Shown here piece by piece: positions 52,677-63,209 of a stretch of 64,000 bases of DNA. Numbering within the stretch: the first letter of the stretch is position 1; every line of letters starts with the position of its first letter. The notes under the pieces were generated by a model that was given only the letters and a program-made list of their open reading frames with translations, was not told the DNA's origin and did no database searches. Origin of the DNA: DASUNP01 sp963728545 (GTDB lineage Bacteria; Acidobacteriota; Blastocatellia; UBA7656); assembly GCA_963728545.1 (NCBI GenBank), contig CAVSKO010000003.1, forward strand, positions 1,736,001 to 1,800,000, read 5' to 3'. The translations under genes were made by a program, and so were the position numbers.

Positions 52677-54269
52677 TCAATTTGATTTCAGCCCGGTAAT
52701 ATTCCTTCGCCTGACGGTCCTTAATTTTTGGTGAGAGGTCTCTCTGAATTCTTGTTCTTTTACAACCCGATCTTGCCGGTCTGCTTCGGCCAGCCTGCGC
52801 CACAAAGCATTTATCTCGATACCGGGTTGCGCTACGATATTGTGCAGAAGCATTTCAAGATGATTGATCATTCGCGTGATAGTCGCAGCATCAAACAAAT
52901 CCGTCCTGTACTCAAAAGAGCCTTTGATCCCCTGGGTATTCTCTGATAATTCGAGCCTCAAGTCGTGCCTTACGATTCCTCTATCGAATTCAAGGGGGGC
53001 TAGAGTTAAATCCGGCAGATCAAAGGTCGACATATCAGCATTCTGATGAACAAACCAGACCTGAAACAGAGGCGAGTGGCTAAGACTCCTTTCAGGCTGT
53101 ATCTGCTCGACCAGCATCTCAAACGGCATCTCCTGATGCCCGTATGCTCCTACTGCCACCTCCTTCACTCGCCTCATCACCTCTCGGAATCTCTCTCCTC
53201 CTTCTACCTCTGTCCTCATCATCACTGTGTTTACGAAAAACCCTATCAGCCCTTCCGTCTCCACTCTGTTTCGTCCTGCAATCGGGCTGCCTACTACTAT
53301 ATCCCTCTGGCCTGAGTATCTTGATAGCAGCACCTGGAAGGCCGCCAGCAAAGTCATAAATAACGTCACTCCCTCTCGCCTGCTCAGCTCCCTCAACGCT
53401 TCCGTTATGGTCTCCGGCAAAATGAATGACTGCTTTGCGCCTTGGTAACTTTGCACGGCTGGACGCGGATGATCTATCGGCAACTCCAACAACGGCGGCG
53501 CTCCTTCCATCTGTTCCTTCCAATACTCCACCTGTCGCTCTATCTCTTCTCCTCGCAGCCACTCTCTCTGCCACACCGCATAGTCCGCATACTGTATCTC
53601 CAGCTCTGCTAGCGGCGACTCCCTCCCTTCTCTGTATGCTTCATACAATCCCGCCACCTCTCGGATCATCACTCCCATACTCCACCCATCACTAACTATG
53701 TGGTGCATCACCACTACTAGGACATATTCCTGCTCGCCTACCCTCACCATCCTCACCCTCAACATCGGCCCTCTGCTCAAGTCGAATCCTGTTCCCGCTT
53801 CCTGCCTTGCTTCTCTCATCACCTCCTGTTGTCGCTCTTGCTCTGGAAGGCTTCTGAGGTCATTGACTTCCAGCTTGAGGGGTGAGGCGGCCATTATGAC
53901 CTGCACAGGTCTGCCTTCTTCGATTTCAAATCTTGTCCGCAGGGCTTCGTGTCGCCGGATGATCTCGTTAAATGACTTTTCCAGAGCAATCAGATCGAGG
54001 TTGCCGGTCAGGCGAACTGCTGAGGATATGTTATAAGCGGAGTTGCCGGGCGAGAACTGATCGAGAAACCACAGCCGCTCCTGCGCAAAGGAAAGCGGAA
54101 GTGCGGCTTCCCGCGAAACGCGCTCTATAGGCGGGGCTTTCAATTCCTGTTCTGCTCTCTGCGCCTCTTCGATCCTTTCAGCCAGTCCGGCTATCGTAGG
54201 ATTTTCAAAGAGGCTGCGCAGAGGCAAGCTCACATGAAAGACTTGGCACGCTCGCGAAATAGCTTGCAT
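52677..54269 (-). CDS. NrpB, C-terminal fragment: end of T2 and terminal C domain
   Basis: This continues NrpB after the frame break. It begins within T2 (SLLAMQAISRACQ...) and carries a full LCL-type condensation domain with ERLWFLDQF and HHIVSDGWSMG near residue 193 of this piece. It ends in a short basic tail with no adenylation domain. The condensation domain must therefore act on the Asp loaded by the next synthetase, NrpC, which itself starts with a condensation-like domain lacking the catalytic His pair. Bases 53062-54089 are nearly identical to 40650-41677 in NrpD, apart from a swapped patch around 53390-53460. The stop codon lies eight bases before the dioxygenase start. Confidence 0.9.
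   Translation of the reverse strand: MQAISRACQVFHVSLPLRSLFENPTIAGLAERIEEAQRAEQELKAPPIERVSREAALPLSFAQERLWFLDQFSPGNSAYNISSAVRLTGNLDLIALEKSFNEIIRRHEALRTRFEIEEGRPVQVIMAASPLKLEVNDLRSLPEQERQQEVMREARQEAGTGFDLSRGPMLRVRMVRVGEQEYVLVVVMHHIVSDGWSMGVMIREVAGLYEAYREGRESPLAELEIQYADYAVWQREWLRGEEIERQVEYWKEQMEGAPPLLELPIDHPRPAVQSYQGAKQSFILPETITEALRELSRREGVTLFMTLLAAFQVLLSRYSGQRDIVVGSPIAGRNRVETEGLIGFFVNTVMMRTEVEGGERFREVMRRVKEVAVGAYGHQEMPFEMLVEQIQPERSLSHSPLFQVWFVHQNADMSTFDLPDLTLAPLEFDRGIVRHDLRLELSENTQGIKGSFEYRTDLFDAATITRMINHLEMLLHNIVAQPGIEINALWRRLAEADRQDRVVKEQEFRETSHQKLRTVRRRNITGLKSN
53062..54089. repeat. Condensation-domain cassette, copy 2 (terminal C of NrpB)
   Basis: Near-identical to 40650-41677 except around 53390-53460, where it matches the patch seen near 44440-44500 in NrpC instead (protein SFILPETITE). 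Confidence 0.85.
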
Positions 54270-57200
54270 GGCAAGCAGGGAATGTCCTCCCAGATCGAAA
54301 AAAGTTATCGTAGATGCCTACACGCTCAATCTTGAGAAGTTCAGCCCAGATTGCGGAAAACATCTCCTCATTTGGAGTGCGAGGTGCGACGTATGCTCCC
54401 TCAAGTTCGGGACGTGCTTGATCGGGCGCGGGCAATGTACGGCGATCTACCTTCCCGTTCGGCGTCAACGGCATCTCTTCCAGCATCACAAACCTTGTTG
54501 GGATCATGTACTCTGGCAGTCTCTCCCTCAGGTACTCTTGCATCTGAGTTGTCGTCACTCCCTGCTCACCTTTTCCTACCACATACCCTACCAGCCTCTT
54601 GTTTCCTCTTTCATCTTCCTTCACCTCCACTACCGCTTCTCTTACTCCTTCCAGCCCCCTCAGCGCCTCCTCTATCTCTCCTAACTCTATTCGGTATCCA
54701 CGAACCTTCACCTGCTTATCTCTCCGCCCCAAATACTCTATCTCTCCTTCTGCTCTCCATCTCCCTACATCCCCTGTCTCGTACATCCTCTCTCCTGCCT
54801 CTCCTCCTAACGGGTTCGGTATGTACCTCTCTGCTGTCGCTTCTGCTCCATTCAAATATCCCCTCGTCACTCCTCTTCCTGATATGTATATCTCTCCCAC
54901 CACTCCTATCGCCACCGGCTCTCTCTCTTTATCTAGTATATATATCTGCTCTCCTCTTATCCCTCGCCCTATCGTCGCTCGCCCTCCTGCTTCCCTCAAT
55001 TTATATGTCGTGTAGGTCGTGTCTTCTGTCGGCCCATACAGATCGTACACTCGCTCTATTCCCTCTATCTCGTATAGCTCATCCACTACTCTTCTGCTCA
55101 ACGCCTCTCCGGCCAGGTTCACTGTCCTCACGCTCTTGCCTATTCCTCCCACCTTCATCAACTCCACTATCGCTGACGGCACTGTGTTGATCAGCGTTAC
55201 CTCGCTTGCTGCTTCTAGTTCCATCAAATCCAATGCATTCTCGGCCAGGATCACACTGCCTCCCACCATCAACGGCGCGAATATCTCATACACCGACAGG
55301 TCGAAGCAGATCGAGGTCGAGGCCAGCACTCCTCCCATCTGCTGTTTGCTGTAGACCTCCTCGGCCCATTCCAGCATCGCCACTGTGTTTCGGTGCTCGA
55401 TGGCTACTCCCTTCGGCCTGCCTGTCGAACCCGACGTATAAATGACGTAGGCCAGGTTGTCAGCAGTCACTGCCGTCTGGGGATTATCTTCTGCTTCAAG
55501 GGCCAGGTCTTGCCAATCCGTGTCGAGACAGATGAGTTGAGCGTTGTGATCAGGTAGTGAAGAGAGCAGGCTATGTTGAGTAATCAGCAACTGCATATTG
55601 GCATCCGAGATGGTCCAAGCGAGCCGGTCTTTGGGGTAGCGAGGGTCTAGAGGGACATAAGCAGCCCCGGCCTTAAGGATAGCCAGAAGAGCGACGATCA
55701 TATCTAAGGATCTGTCGAGACAGATGCCGAGGAGGGCTTCTGGTTGAGTGCCGAGGCGGATGAGGAAATGAGCGAGTTTATTGGCGCGGAGGTTCAAGAC
55801 TTTATAAGAGAGCTTGTGATGGCGGGAAACGACAGCGACGGCATCGGGAGTGCGGTCAGCTTGAGCTTCAAAGAGATGGTGAATGCAGTGAGTGGAGGGA
55901 TAATCTCTAGTCGTGTCGTTCCACTCTTCCAGCACTTGTTTTCGCTCGCTTTCACCAAGCAGAGGCAGGCTTGCTATACGCTGCTCCGGATTAAGGGTCA
56001 AGCCTTTGAGCAAGTTTTGAAAATGGCCGAGCATCCGGCTGATAGTTGAAAAGTCGAACAGGTCGGTGTTGTACTCTAATGAACCGGTTAATTGCTCTTC
56101 ATCATCCAGAACCAGATTCAAATCAAACTTAGCCGTCTTGCTGTCAATTTGCTGTATGTTCAAAGTCAGGTCCCTAAGTTCTGCGACCGTCTTCGGGACG
56201 TTAATCAAACCGAACATCACCTGAAACAACGGCGCGCGGCTCAGGTCGCGTTTCGGTTGCAGTTCTTCAACCAGCTTCTCGAATGGCAGGTCTTGATGCG
56301 CGTACGCTCCTAAGCAAACTTCTCTGACTCGCTCGACTAACTCGCTAAAAGTCGGATTGCCCGAAAGGTCCGTGCGCAATACCAACGTATTGACAAAAAA
56401 GCCGATCAGCTCTTCGGTTTCACCCCGGTTGCGTCCCGCAATAGGTGAGCCTGTAACAATGTCGGGCTGATCAGTATAGCGGTGCAGCAGTATCTGGAAC
56501 CCTGCCAGCAGCATCATGAATAATGTCACGCCTTCTTGTCGGCTCAACGATTTCAGAGCTTGCGAGGTATCGGCTGAAAGTACGAATGATTGTTTTGCGC
56601 CCCGGAAGCGCTGCACTGCGGGGCGCGGCCTGTCTGTGGGCAATTCCAGCACAGGAGGCGCGCCCGCCATTTGCTGCCTCCAGTAAGAGAGTTGCTCTTC
56701 GAGGATATCACCTTGAAGCCAATGCTGCTGCCAGTACGCAAAGTCTACATATTGAATCGGCAACGGATTGAGCGGTGATGGCATTCCGTCAACGTATGCG
56801 CCGTAAAGCGCCGCAAACTCGCGGCCCAGCACTCCCATTGACCAGGCGTCGCCGGCGATGTGGTGTAACGTGAACAGCAGCACATGCTCATCTTCGCTCA
56901 GACGCAATATCTTCACTCGAAGCAGCGGTCCGCGTGTTAGATCGAAAGGCTGTTGTGCCTCAACGCCGGCTATGCGCTCTGCCTCCGCTTTGCGTTCTGC
57001 AACATCGCTTAGATCCATTACGGGGATGTTGATCGGCGAGGCCGCCGAAATTACCTGTTCGGGTCGCCCATCTACAATCGTAAAGGTGGTCCGCAGCACT
57101 TCATGTCGCTGGAAGATATCACCAAGAGAGCGTTGCAATGCCTCGACATTGATGCGCCCTGTCATATGCATTGCAGCGGAAATATTGTAGAAAGGAGTGC

Positions 57201-60200
57201 CAGGCTCTAATTGGTCCAAAATCCATAATCGTTGCTGCGCAAACGAAAGCGGCAGCTCACTGTCGCGTGACACGCGCGCGATTGAGGGAGCTTGCGCGCC
57301 CTGCCCTGCCCTGAGCGCCGCTTCGATGCTTTCAGCCATGCCGGCTACCGTAGGTTGCTCAAATAACAGTCGCAGCGGAACTTCAACCTGGAAGGCATCA
57401 CGCACGCGAGAGATCAGTTGTGTCGCTAGCAGCGAGTGCCCCCCTAGCCCAAAGAAATTATCTCTTATCCCTACTCGCTCCACCTTCAGCACTTCCCCCC
57501 AGATGCCCGCCAATATCTCCTCGGTCGCCGTGCTCGGCTCTATGTATCCTTCCTCTAGCTCTGGCCTGCTTTGATCCGGCTCTGGCAGTGCCTTCCTGTC
57601 CACCTTACCGCTTCCCGTTAGCGGCATCTCCTTCATCACCACATACTTCTTCGGCACCATGTACTCTGGCAATCTCTTGCTCACTCGCTCTATCAGCTCT
57701 TCTCTACTTACTATCCCCTCTCTCTCCTCTACCACGTAACACACCAGCTCTTTCTCTCCTCGACCATCCTCTCTCACCACCACTACTGCCTCTCTCACTT
57801 CCTCCAGCCCTCTCAATACCTCCTCTATCTCTCCTAACTCTATTCGATACCCTCTCACCTTTACCTGATTATCCATCCGTCCTACAAACTCTATCTTCCC
57901 ATCCTCTCTCATCCTCCCCTCATCTCCTGTCCGATACATCCTCGCTCCCTTCCGCTTGCTGTACCCGTCAGGCACGAATCGCTCCGCTGTCTGATCCGCT
58001 CGTCCTGCATACCCTCGCCCTACCCCTTCTCCTCCTATGTATATCTCTCCTCTCCCTCCTATCCCCTTCATCTCGCCTCTATCTCCTAACACATATATCT
58101 GCGTGTTTGCTATCGGTCGCCCTACCGGCATTATCCCTCTCTCCTCTTCCTCTACCTCATACCCTCCTGACCAGATCGTTGTCTCTGTCGGCCCGTACAG
58201 GTTCCATACTTCCGCTTCGCTTCCCTTCAACTGCCTCGCTAATTCTCCTGCCAGCCCTTCTCCTCCACACAGCACTTTGAACCCTCTCTCTGCTCTCCAC
58301 CCACTCTCCATCAACATCCTCCAACTCGCCGGTGTCGCCTGCATCATCGTCGCTTTGCTCTTGGCCAACCTCTCGGCCAACTTCTCTCCATCCCACCCTT
58401 CCTCTCGGCTCGCTATCTCTACTCGCGCTCCTGCCTTCAATGGCAGATATATCTCTAATCCCGCTATGTCGAATGACAAAGTCGTCACCGCCACCAACAC
58501 ATCTTCACTGCTGATCGCTAGCTTCTGCTCCATCGAGGTCAGGAAATTCACCACCGATTTGTGCTCTATGACTACTGCTTTTGGTCGGCCTGTCGATCCC
58601 GATGTGTAGATGAGGTAAGCGGCATTCCGGCTCTCTACTTCGCAGGTGGGATTACTGCTCGGCTGCTGGTCAAGCAGCGGGCTGATCGAGTCTATGCAGA
58701 CCATATCTGCGGGCTGCTGCCCCAGGAGGCTAAGAAGCTGCTGCTGAGTCAAAAGCAGATTGAGGCTGGAGTCTTCAATCATGAAAGAGATGCGGTCGAG
58801 AGGGTAATAAGGATCGATAGGCAGATAAGCGCCGCCGGCTTTGAGAATCCCAAGAAGCGAGACAACCATCTCAACAGACCGCTCCATACAGATGCCGACG
58901 AGGGATTCAGGGCCGACGTCGAGTTTTTGGAGGTAATGAGCGAGCTGGTTTGAGCGTTGGTTCAGCTCCGAGTAAGAGAGCTTATGGTCATTGAAAACGA
59001 GAGCGAGAGAGTCGGGAGAGCGATCAACCTGAGCTTCGAAGAGATGATGAATGCAGAGATGACGAGGGAAGGCAGAATCGGTGTCGTTGAAATCGAGGAG
59101 GAGTTGAGAGCGCTCTGAGGGAGAGAGCATAGGCAAGAGAGAGAGAGGTAGAAGGGGATCGGAGAGGATGCTATCGAGCAAAGTTTGAAAATGCCCGATC
59201 ATCCTCTTGATCGTTGCCATATCAAAGAGGTCGGTATTGTACTCTAACCATCCGGATAATTGCTTTGTATCTTCTATAGCAAGATGTAAATCGAATTTCG
59301 CCGCTCTGTTGTCGATCCTCAAGACGCTCAATATCAGGCCCGGAAGTTTCACCGTAGGCATCGGCATATTTTGCAAAGAAAACATCGTCTGGAAAATCGG
59401 AGACCGGCTCATATCACGGTCAGGCTGCAACTCTTCTACCAGCCTCTCAAATGGAAGGTCCTGGTGAGAGTAATCTTCCAGCACTGCTTCTCGTACTTTA
59501 ACAAGCAGTTCTCTAAAAACCGGATCGCCCGACAAATCAGTGCGCAGAACCAGAGCATTCGCAAAGAAGCCGATCATCTCCTGAATCTCTGCCCTGTCGC
59601 GCACCGCAAAGGGCGAGCCTACGACGATGTCATCTTGCCCCGAATAGCGCGAGAGCAAGGTTTGGAAAGCGGTCAGCAGCGTCATAAAAAGTGACATTGT
59701 TTCCCGCTTGCTCAACTCCCTCAAACCTTCCGATAACTCCTCCGACAACACGAATGATTCTTTTGCGCCTCGGAAGCTCTGCACCGGCTGCCTTGGGCGA
59801 TCAGTCGGAAGTTCTATCACTTTAGGCGCGCCTGACAATCTCTGCTTCCAGTACGACAGCAACTTTTCAAGCACCTCTCCCTGCAACCACTCATGCTGCC
59901 AGCGCGCGAAATCTGCATACTGAATCGGCAGCTCGTTCAGTTGTGACGGCTTGCCCGTAGAAAAAGCTTCATAAAGAGAGGCTAGCTCTCGGACGACTAT
60001 TGCGGTCGACCAGCCATCAGCCACGATGTGATGCATCAGCAGCAGCATTACATGATGTTCTTCGCTTAACTTCAGCAATCGGAACCGCAGCAACGGCCCT
60101 TTGCCCAAATCAAATGCCGCTTGCGCTTCTTCATCTGCCAGGCGAAGCGCTTCATCTTCTTGCCTCTGCTCAGACCAGTCGGTTATGTCCGACACAGGAA

Positions 60201-60561
60201 TATTGAGCGGCTGCTCCGGCATAATGACCTGAGCAGGCTTTCCTTGTTGCTGAGGGAAAACGGTTCTCAATATTTCGTGGCGTCGTATGATCTCGCCAAA
60301 CGCTCGTTCCAGCGCTCCTACGTTAAGTTTCCCTTTCAGTCTCAATGCAGCAGCGCAGTTATAAAACTGGCTGCCAGGCTCTAACTGATCCAGAAACCAC
60401 AAGCGCTGTTGCGCAAAAGAGAGGGGGGCAGGGTAATTATTTTCCCTGCGGAGAATCGGCGCAGGCCGAGGGCTGCTTTCGCGCTTTTTCTTGAGCCACA
60501 GTTCGAGGACCGCGCGCTGTTGGAGGGAGATGCTGGAAAGATCGCTGCTGGGATTGCTCAT
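54205..60561 (-). CDS. NrpB, main fragment: C-A(Gly)-T-C-A(Ala)-T
   Basis: The full gene spans 52677-60561 (2627 residues after removing one extra base in an A-run at 54298-54303). Order: C1 (HHIVADG near residue 175), A1 (YTSGSTGRPKA near 654, pocket DILQLGLIWK, a glycine-type code), T1 (FFGLGGHSLLATQ near 1037), C2 (HHIAGDAWS near 1235, Ala in place of the usual Gly), A2 (YTSGSTGRPKG near 1710, pocket DLYNNALTYK, alanine-type), and the start of T2, where the frame breaks at DNFF. The last 26 or so residues are out of frame. It starts 44 bases after NrpA with an ATG that has no clear ribosome binding site. Two long stretches, about 54580-55060 and 57640-58240, use purine-rich Arg/Glu/Gly codons unlike the rest of the gene. 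Confidence 0.92.
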   Translation of the reverse strand: MSNPSSDLSSISLQQRAVLELWLKKKRESSPRPAPILRRENNYPAPLSFAQQRLWFLDQLEPGSQFYNCAAALRLKGKLNVGALERAFGEIIRRHEILRTVFPQQQGKPAQVIMPEQPLNIPVSDITDWSEQRQEDEALRLADEEAQAAFDLGKGPLLRFRLLKLSEEHHVMLLLMHHIVADGWSTAIVVRELASLYEAFSTGKPSQLNELPIQYADFARWQHEWLQGEVLEKLLSYWKQRLSGAPKVIELPTDRPRQPVQSFRGAKESFVLSEELSEGLRELSKRETMSLFMTLLTAFQTLLSRYSGQDDIVVGSPFAVRDRAEIQEMIGFFANALVLRTDLSGDPVFRELLVKVREAVLEDYSHQDLPFERLVEELQPDRDMSRSPIFQTMFSLQNMPMPTVKLPGLILSVLRIDNRAAKFDLHLAIEDTKQLSGWLEYNTDLFDMATIKRMIGHFQTLLDSILSDPLLPLSLLPMLSPSERSQLLLDFNDTDSAFPRHLCIHHLFEAQVDRSPDSLALVFNDHKLSYSELNQRSNQLAHYLQKLDVGPESLVGICMERSVEMVVSLLGILKAGGAYLPIDPYYPLDRISFMIEDSSLNLLLTQQQLLSLLGQQPADMVCIDSISPLLDQQPSSNPTCEVESRNAAYLIYTSGSTGRPKAVVIEHKSVVNFLTSMEQKLAISSEDVLVAVTTLSFDIAGLEIYLPLKAGARVEIASREEGWDGEKLAERLAKSKATMMQATPASWRMLMESGWRAERGFKVLCGGEGLAGELARQLKGSEAEVWNLYGPTETTIWSGGYEVEEEERGIMPVGRPIANTQIYVLGDRGEMKGIGGRGEIYIGGEGVGRGYAGRADQTAERFVPDGYSKRKGARMYRTGDEGRMREDGKIEFVGRMDNQVKVRGYRIELGEIEEVLRGLEEVREAVVVVREDGRGEKELVCYVVEEREGIVSREELIERVSKRLPEYMVPKKYVVMKEMPLTGSGKVDRKALPEPDQSRPELEEGYIEPSTATEEILAGIWGEVLKVERVGIRDNFFGLGGHSLLATQLISRVRDAFQVEVPLRLLFEQPTVAGMAESIEAALRAGQGAQAPSIARVSRDSELPLSFAQQRLWILDQLEPGTPFYNISAAMHMTGRINVEALQRSLGDIFQRHEVLRTTFTIVDGRPEQVISAASPINIPVMDLSDVAERKAEAERIAGVEAQQPFDLTRGPLLRVKILRLSEDEHVLLFTLHHIAGDAWSMGVLGREFAALYGAYVDGMPSPLNPLPIQYVDFAYWQQHWLQGDILEEQLSYWRQQMAGAPPVLELPTDRPRPAVQRFRGAKQSFVLSADTSQALKSLSRQEGVTLFMMLLAGFQILLHRYTDQPDIVTGSPIAGRNRGETEELIGFFVNTLVLRTDLSGNPTFSELVERVREVCLGAYAHQDLPFEKLVEELQPKRDLSRAPLFQVMFGLINVPKTVAELRDLTLNIQQIDSKTAKFDLNLVLDDEEQLTGSLEYNTDLFDFSTISRMLGHFQNLLKGLTLNPEQRIASLPLLGESERKQVLEEWNDTTRDYPSTHCIHHLFEAQADRTPDAVAVVSRHHKLSYKVLNLRANKLAHFLIRLGTQPEALLGICLDRSLDMIVALLAILKAGAAYVPLDPRYPKDRLAWTISDANMQLLITQHSLLSSLPDHNAQLICLDTDWQDLALEAEDNPQTAVTADNLAYVIYTSGSTGRPKGVAIEHRNTVAMLEWAEEVYSKQQMGGVLASTSICFDLSVYEIFAPLMVGGSVILAENALDLMELEAASEVTLINTVPSAIVELMKVGGIGKSVRTVNLAGEALSRRVVDELYEIEGIERVYDLYGPTEDTTYTTYKLREAGGRATIGRGIRGEQIYILDKEREPVAIGVVGEIYISGRGVTRGYLNGAEATAERYIPNPLGGEAGERMYETGDVGRWRAEGEIEYLGRRDKQVKVRGYRIELGEIEEALRGLEGVREAVVEVKEDERGNKRLVGYVVGKGEQGVTTTQMQEYLRERLPEYMIPTRFVMLEEMPLTPNGKVDRRTLPAPDQARPELEGAYVAPRTPNEEMFSAIWAELLKIERVGIYDNFFRSGRTFPACHASYFASVPSLSCELASAQPL

Positions 60562-60580
60562 TGTGGTGCTGGCGGGCGGT

Positions 60581-60612
60581 GATAAATTAAACTGCTTCCG
60601 ATAAATTAAACT
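60581..60612. repeat. 13-base direct repeat at the NrpA/NrpB junction
   Basis: GATAAATTAAACT occurs at 60581-60593 and again at 60600-60612, six bases apart. The second copy contains the NrpA stop codon. It looks like a small local duplication. I see no terminator hairpin. Confidence 0.6.
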
Positions 60613-63209
60613 TCTTCGCTGAGGATGGTATTTATCATGTCGGGCGAGAGGGCTTTTAACTCCTGTATCATTCGAGCCATCTCCTCTTCGTTTTCCTGAC
60701 TGATCTGCATTTGCGTTAGCGCTGAGGCCAGACCTTCGACCGTAGGCGTTTCAAACAAGACGCGCAACGGCAGTTCAACATGGAATGCTTCTCGAAGCTG
60801 AGTGATGATGCGCGTGGCCAGCAGCGAGTGCCCGCCAAGATCAAAAAAGTTATCGCGTATGCCGACTCGCTCGATTCCGAGAATGCCGGCCCAGATTTCT
60901 GATACTTGCTTTTCGGTCGGGGTGCGCGGAGCGATGAAGTTGCGCGACAGGCGCTGCCTTGCCTCGGCGATTGTCGGCAATGACTGATAGTTAATCTTCC
61001 CATTTAACGTCAGCGGGAGCTTTTTCAAATGAACGAACAGGTTCGGTATCGTATCCTCGATAAGGCTCTGTAGCAGGAATTCGCGCAGCTCGGCTGACTC
61101 AAGCTCTTGCCTGGAAACGTAATAGGCAACGATTGTATCGTACCTGTTATCATCCTTTGCCAGGACGATTATGCTATCTCTCACCTTCGGATGTCTGTTG
61201 AGCGCGCATTTTATCTCACCCAGTTCCACCCGAAATCCATGAAACTTGATTTGATTATCTACGCGGCCTATAAATTCGATATTTCCGTTAGGCCAGTATC
61301 GCGCCAGGTCTCCTGACTTATACAGCCGCGTGCCCGGCTCATCACTGAACGGATTCGGAATGAACTTCTCGGCTGTCAATTCCGGATGGCCGAGATAGCC
61401 TCGCGCCAGTCCTGCTCCGCCGATGTGCAACTCCCCCAGCGATCCGATAGGCACTGGCTGCCGGTTGCTGTCTAGAATGTATATTTCCGTATTTGCTATC
61501 GGTCGCCCAAGCGGCACCGTCGCTGTTTGCTCAGCCTTCTTTATATCTTCGACGCGGCAGGTTATTACCCCGACGGTTGTCTCTGTCGGCCCATAGTGAT
61601 TATGTATCTCTAAATCAGGCGCTATCTTCATGAGGCTCTCGACCATACCCCAGCCGGACGCCTCCCCGCCCATCACCAGCCGATGTCGCGGAAGCAACTG
61701 CTCCGGATTATGCGTAGACAACAACGCTTCGAGATGAGACGGCACGATCTTGAGGCAATCGATTTTGTGGCGGTCAAAGTAATCGGCCAGCCCTACAGGG
61801 TCGCTCGCTCGCTCTTGTGAAATCAGATGCAGGCAGCCTCCCATACAGAGCGAGGGGAAGACCATTGTATGCCCCAGGTCGGCGGCGAAGGTGGAGACTG
61901 TTGCGAAGTTCGCGGATGGTGGGAATGCCAGCCTCTCTTGAACGGCGCTCACGTAATTGACCAACTGCCTGTGTTCAATAGACACCCCTTTCGGCCTGCC
62001 TGTTGATCCTGAAGTGAAAATCACATAAACGAGATTACCCGCAGTTGCACCGCCGTCGCTGTTTTCGGAACTGCTTTGGGCAATGATCGGCCATTCCGCA
62101 TCGAGACAAATCACGCGCGCGTCTTGCTCCGGCAGCAGCTTGAGCAATCGTTCTTGCGACAGTATCAGAGGTGCTTGAACGTTCTCCAGCATGTGACCCA
62201 GCCGCTCTTTCGGCTGCGTCGGGTCTAACGGCACGTATGCTCCGCCAGCCTTCATTATGCCTAATATTCCAACGATCATTTCTAACGAGCGCTCAACAAA
62301 CAGGGCCACAGGTATATCCGGTCCCACTCCCAGGCTTATCAGATAATGCGCCACCATGTTGGCTCGCGCATTCAGTTCCGAATAACTCAGTTGTCCATCT
62401 TCAAACACCAGAGCTATTTCATCCGGGGTGCGATCCGCCTGCCGTTCAAATAAAGCGTGGGTGCAAAGGTCGCGCAGGTACGGCTTTTGGGTATTGTTGA
62501 ATTCAACCAGTAGTTTCTGTCGTTCGGATTTGCTGAGAATCTCCAGCCCGTTGACCGCAGCTTCCGGATCGTTGATTGCGCTTTCCAGCAGCGTTACAAA
62601 TTGCACAGCTAGGCAACTGATTGACTCTCTCCGGATCGATTCAGAATCATAATGAAATTCTGCCGTGAGCGAGTCACCTCGCCTTGTGCAAAAGAGTTTT
62701 ACCTTGAAGCGGTCAATGCACATATATTGTTTGTAGACGTAGGACTTTAATCCGTCAGCCCAGGGTTCCGACGGCTGCTCATCATATTCAAACCCGGCGG
62801 CGAAAAAGTCCGCCTCCCCATAATTGCGAGCCGAGCCTGAGCCTGGTTCCCAGGTGAAGTATTCCTGCCACTCGTATGCATTGCGGATCGCTGTCTCTAT
62901 CTCTTTGAGGACATCACTGAATCGGGAGCTTTCGTCGAAGTGGCATCGCACGGGAAGCGACTTTGCGAGCGGCCCAATCGCTTCACTTAATTCCTCGTGT
63001 TTCCTGCCGTCGCAGATGTAGCCTGCGACAATGTCCGAGCGAGCAGTGATCCGCCACAACAGCGTCTGCCAGCATGCCAGCAAAATCGCGGCCGCCGAGG
63101 TTCTCATATTTTCGGGCGATGGAATCAATCCCGCCAGATACATCGGGATTAATAGCCAATGTGAAATAATCGGTGTCGAATTTTGAGTTTTGTGAAGCAC
63201 CGGCTTCAA
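60606..63209 (-). CDS. NrpA, C-terminal fragment: interface-like C half, A (Asp code), T
   Basis: This continues NrpA in the correct frame from about 63100. It holds the C-terminal half of the condensation-like domain (to about residue 215 of this piece), an adenylation domain (about 250-745) with FTSGSTGRPKG and LYKSGDLARY, and a carrier domain with FFDLGGHSLLATR near residue 790. My reading of the ten pocket residues is DLTKVGHVGK, an aspartate-type code. The module would activate L-Asp and hold it on the carrier domain. There is no canonical condensation domain in this protein, so peptide bond formation needs a C domain at the end of the previous, off-window protein, as NrpB supplies to NrpC. 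The stop at 60606 lies inside one copy of a 13-base direct repeat. Confidence 0.88.
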   Translation of the reverse strand: MKPVLHKTQNSTPIISHWLLIPMYLAGLIPSPENMRTSAAAILLACWQTLLWRITARSDIVAGYICDGRKHEELSEAIGPLAKSLPVRCHFDESSRFSDVLKEIETAIRNAYEWQEYFTWEPGSGSARNYGEADFFAAGFEYDEQPSEPWADGLKSYVYKQYMCIDRFKVKLFCTRRGDSLTAEFHYDSESIRRESISCLAVQFVTLLESAINDPEAAVNGLEILSKSERQKLLVEFNNTQKPYLRDLCTHALFERQADRTPDEIALVFEDGQLSYSELNARANMVAHYLISLGVGPDIPVALFVERSLEMIVGILGIMKAGGAYVPLDPTQPKERLGHMLENVQAPLILSQERLLKLLPEQDARVICLDAEWPIIAQSSSENSDGGATAGNLVYVIFTSGSTGRPKGVSIEHRQLVNYVSAVQERLAFPPSANFATVSTFAADLGHTMVFPSLCMGGCLHLISQERASDPVGLADYFDRHKIDCLKIVPSHLEALLSTHNPEQLLPRHRLVMGGEASGWGMVESLMKIAPDLEIHNHYGPTETTVGVITCRVEDIKKAEQTATVPLGRPIANTEIYILDSNRQPVPIGSLGELHIGGAGLARGYLGHPELTAEKFIPNPFSDEPGTRLYKSGDLARYWPNGNIEFIGRVDNQIKFHGFRVELGEIKCALNRHPKVRDSIIVLAKDDNRYDTIVAYYVSRQELESAELREFLLQSLIEDTIPNLFVHLKKLPLTLNGKINYQSLPTIAEARQRLSRNFIAPRTPTEKQVSEIWAGILGIERVGIRDNFFDLGGHSLLATRIITQLREAFHVELPLRVLFETPTVEGLASALTQMQISQENEEEMARMIQELKALSPDMINTILSEEV

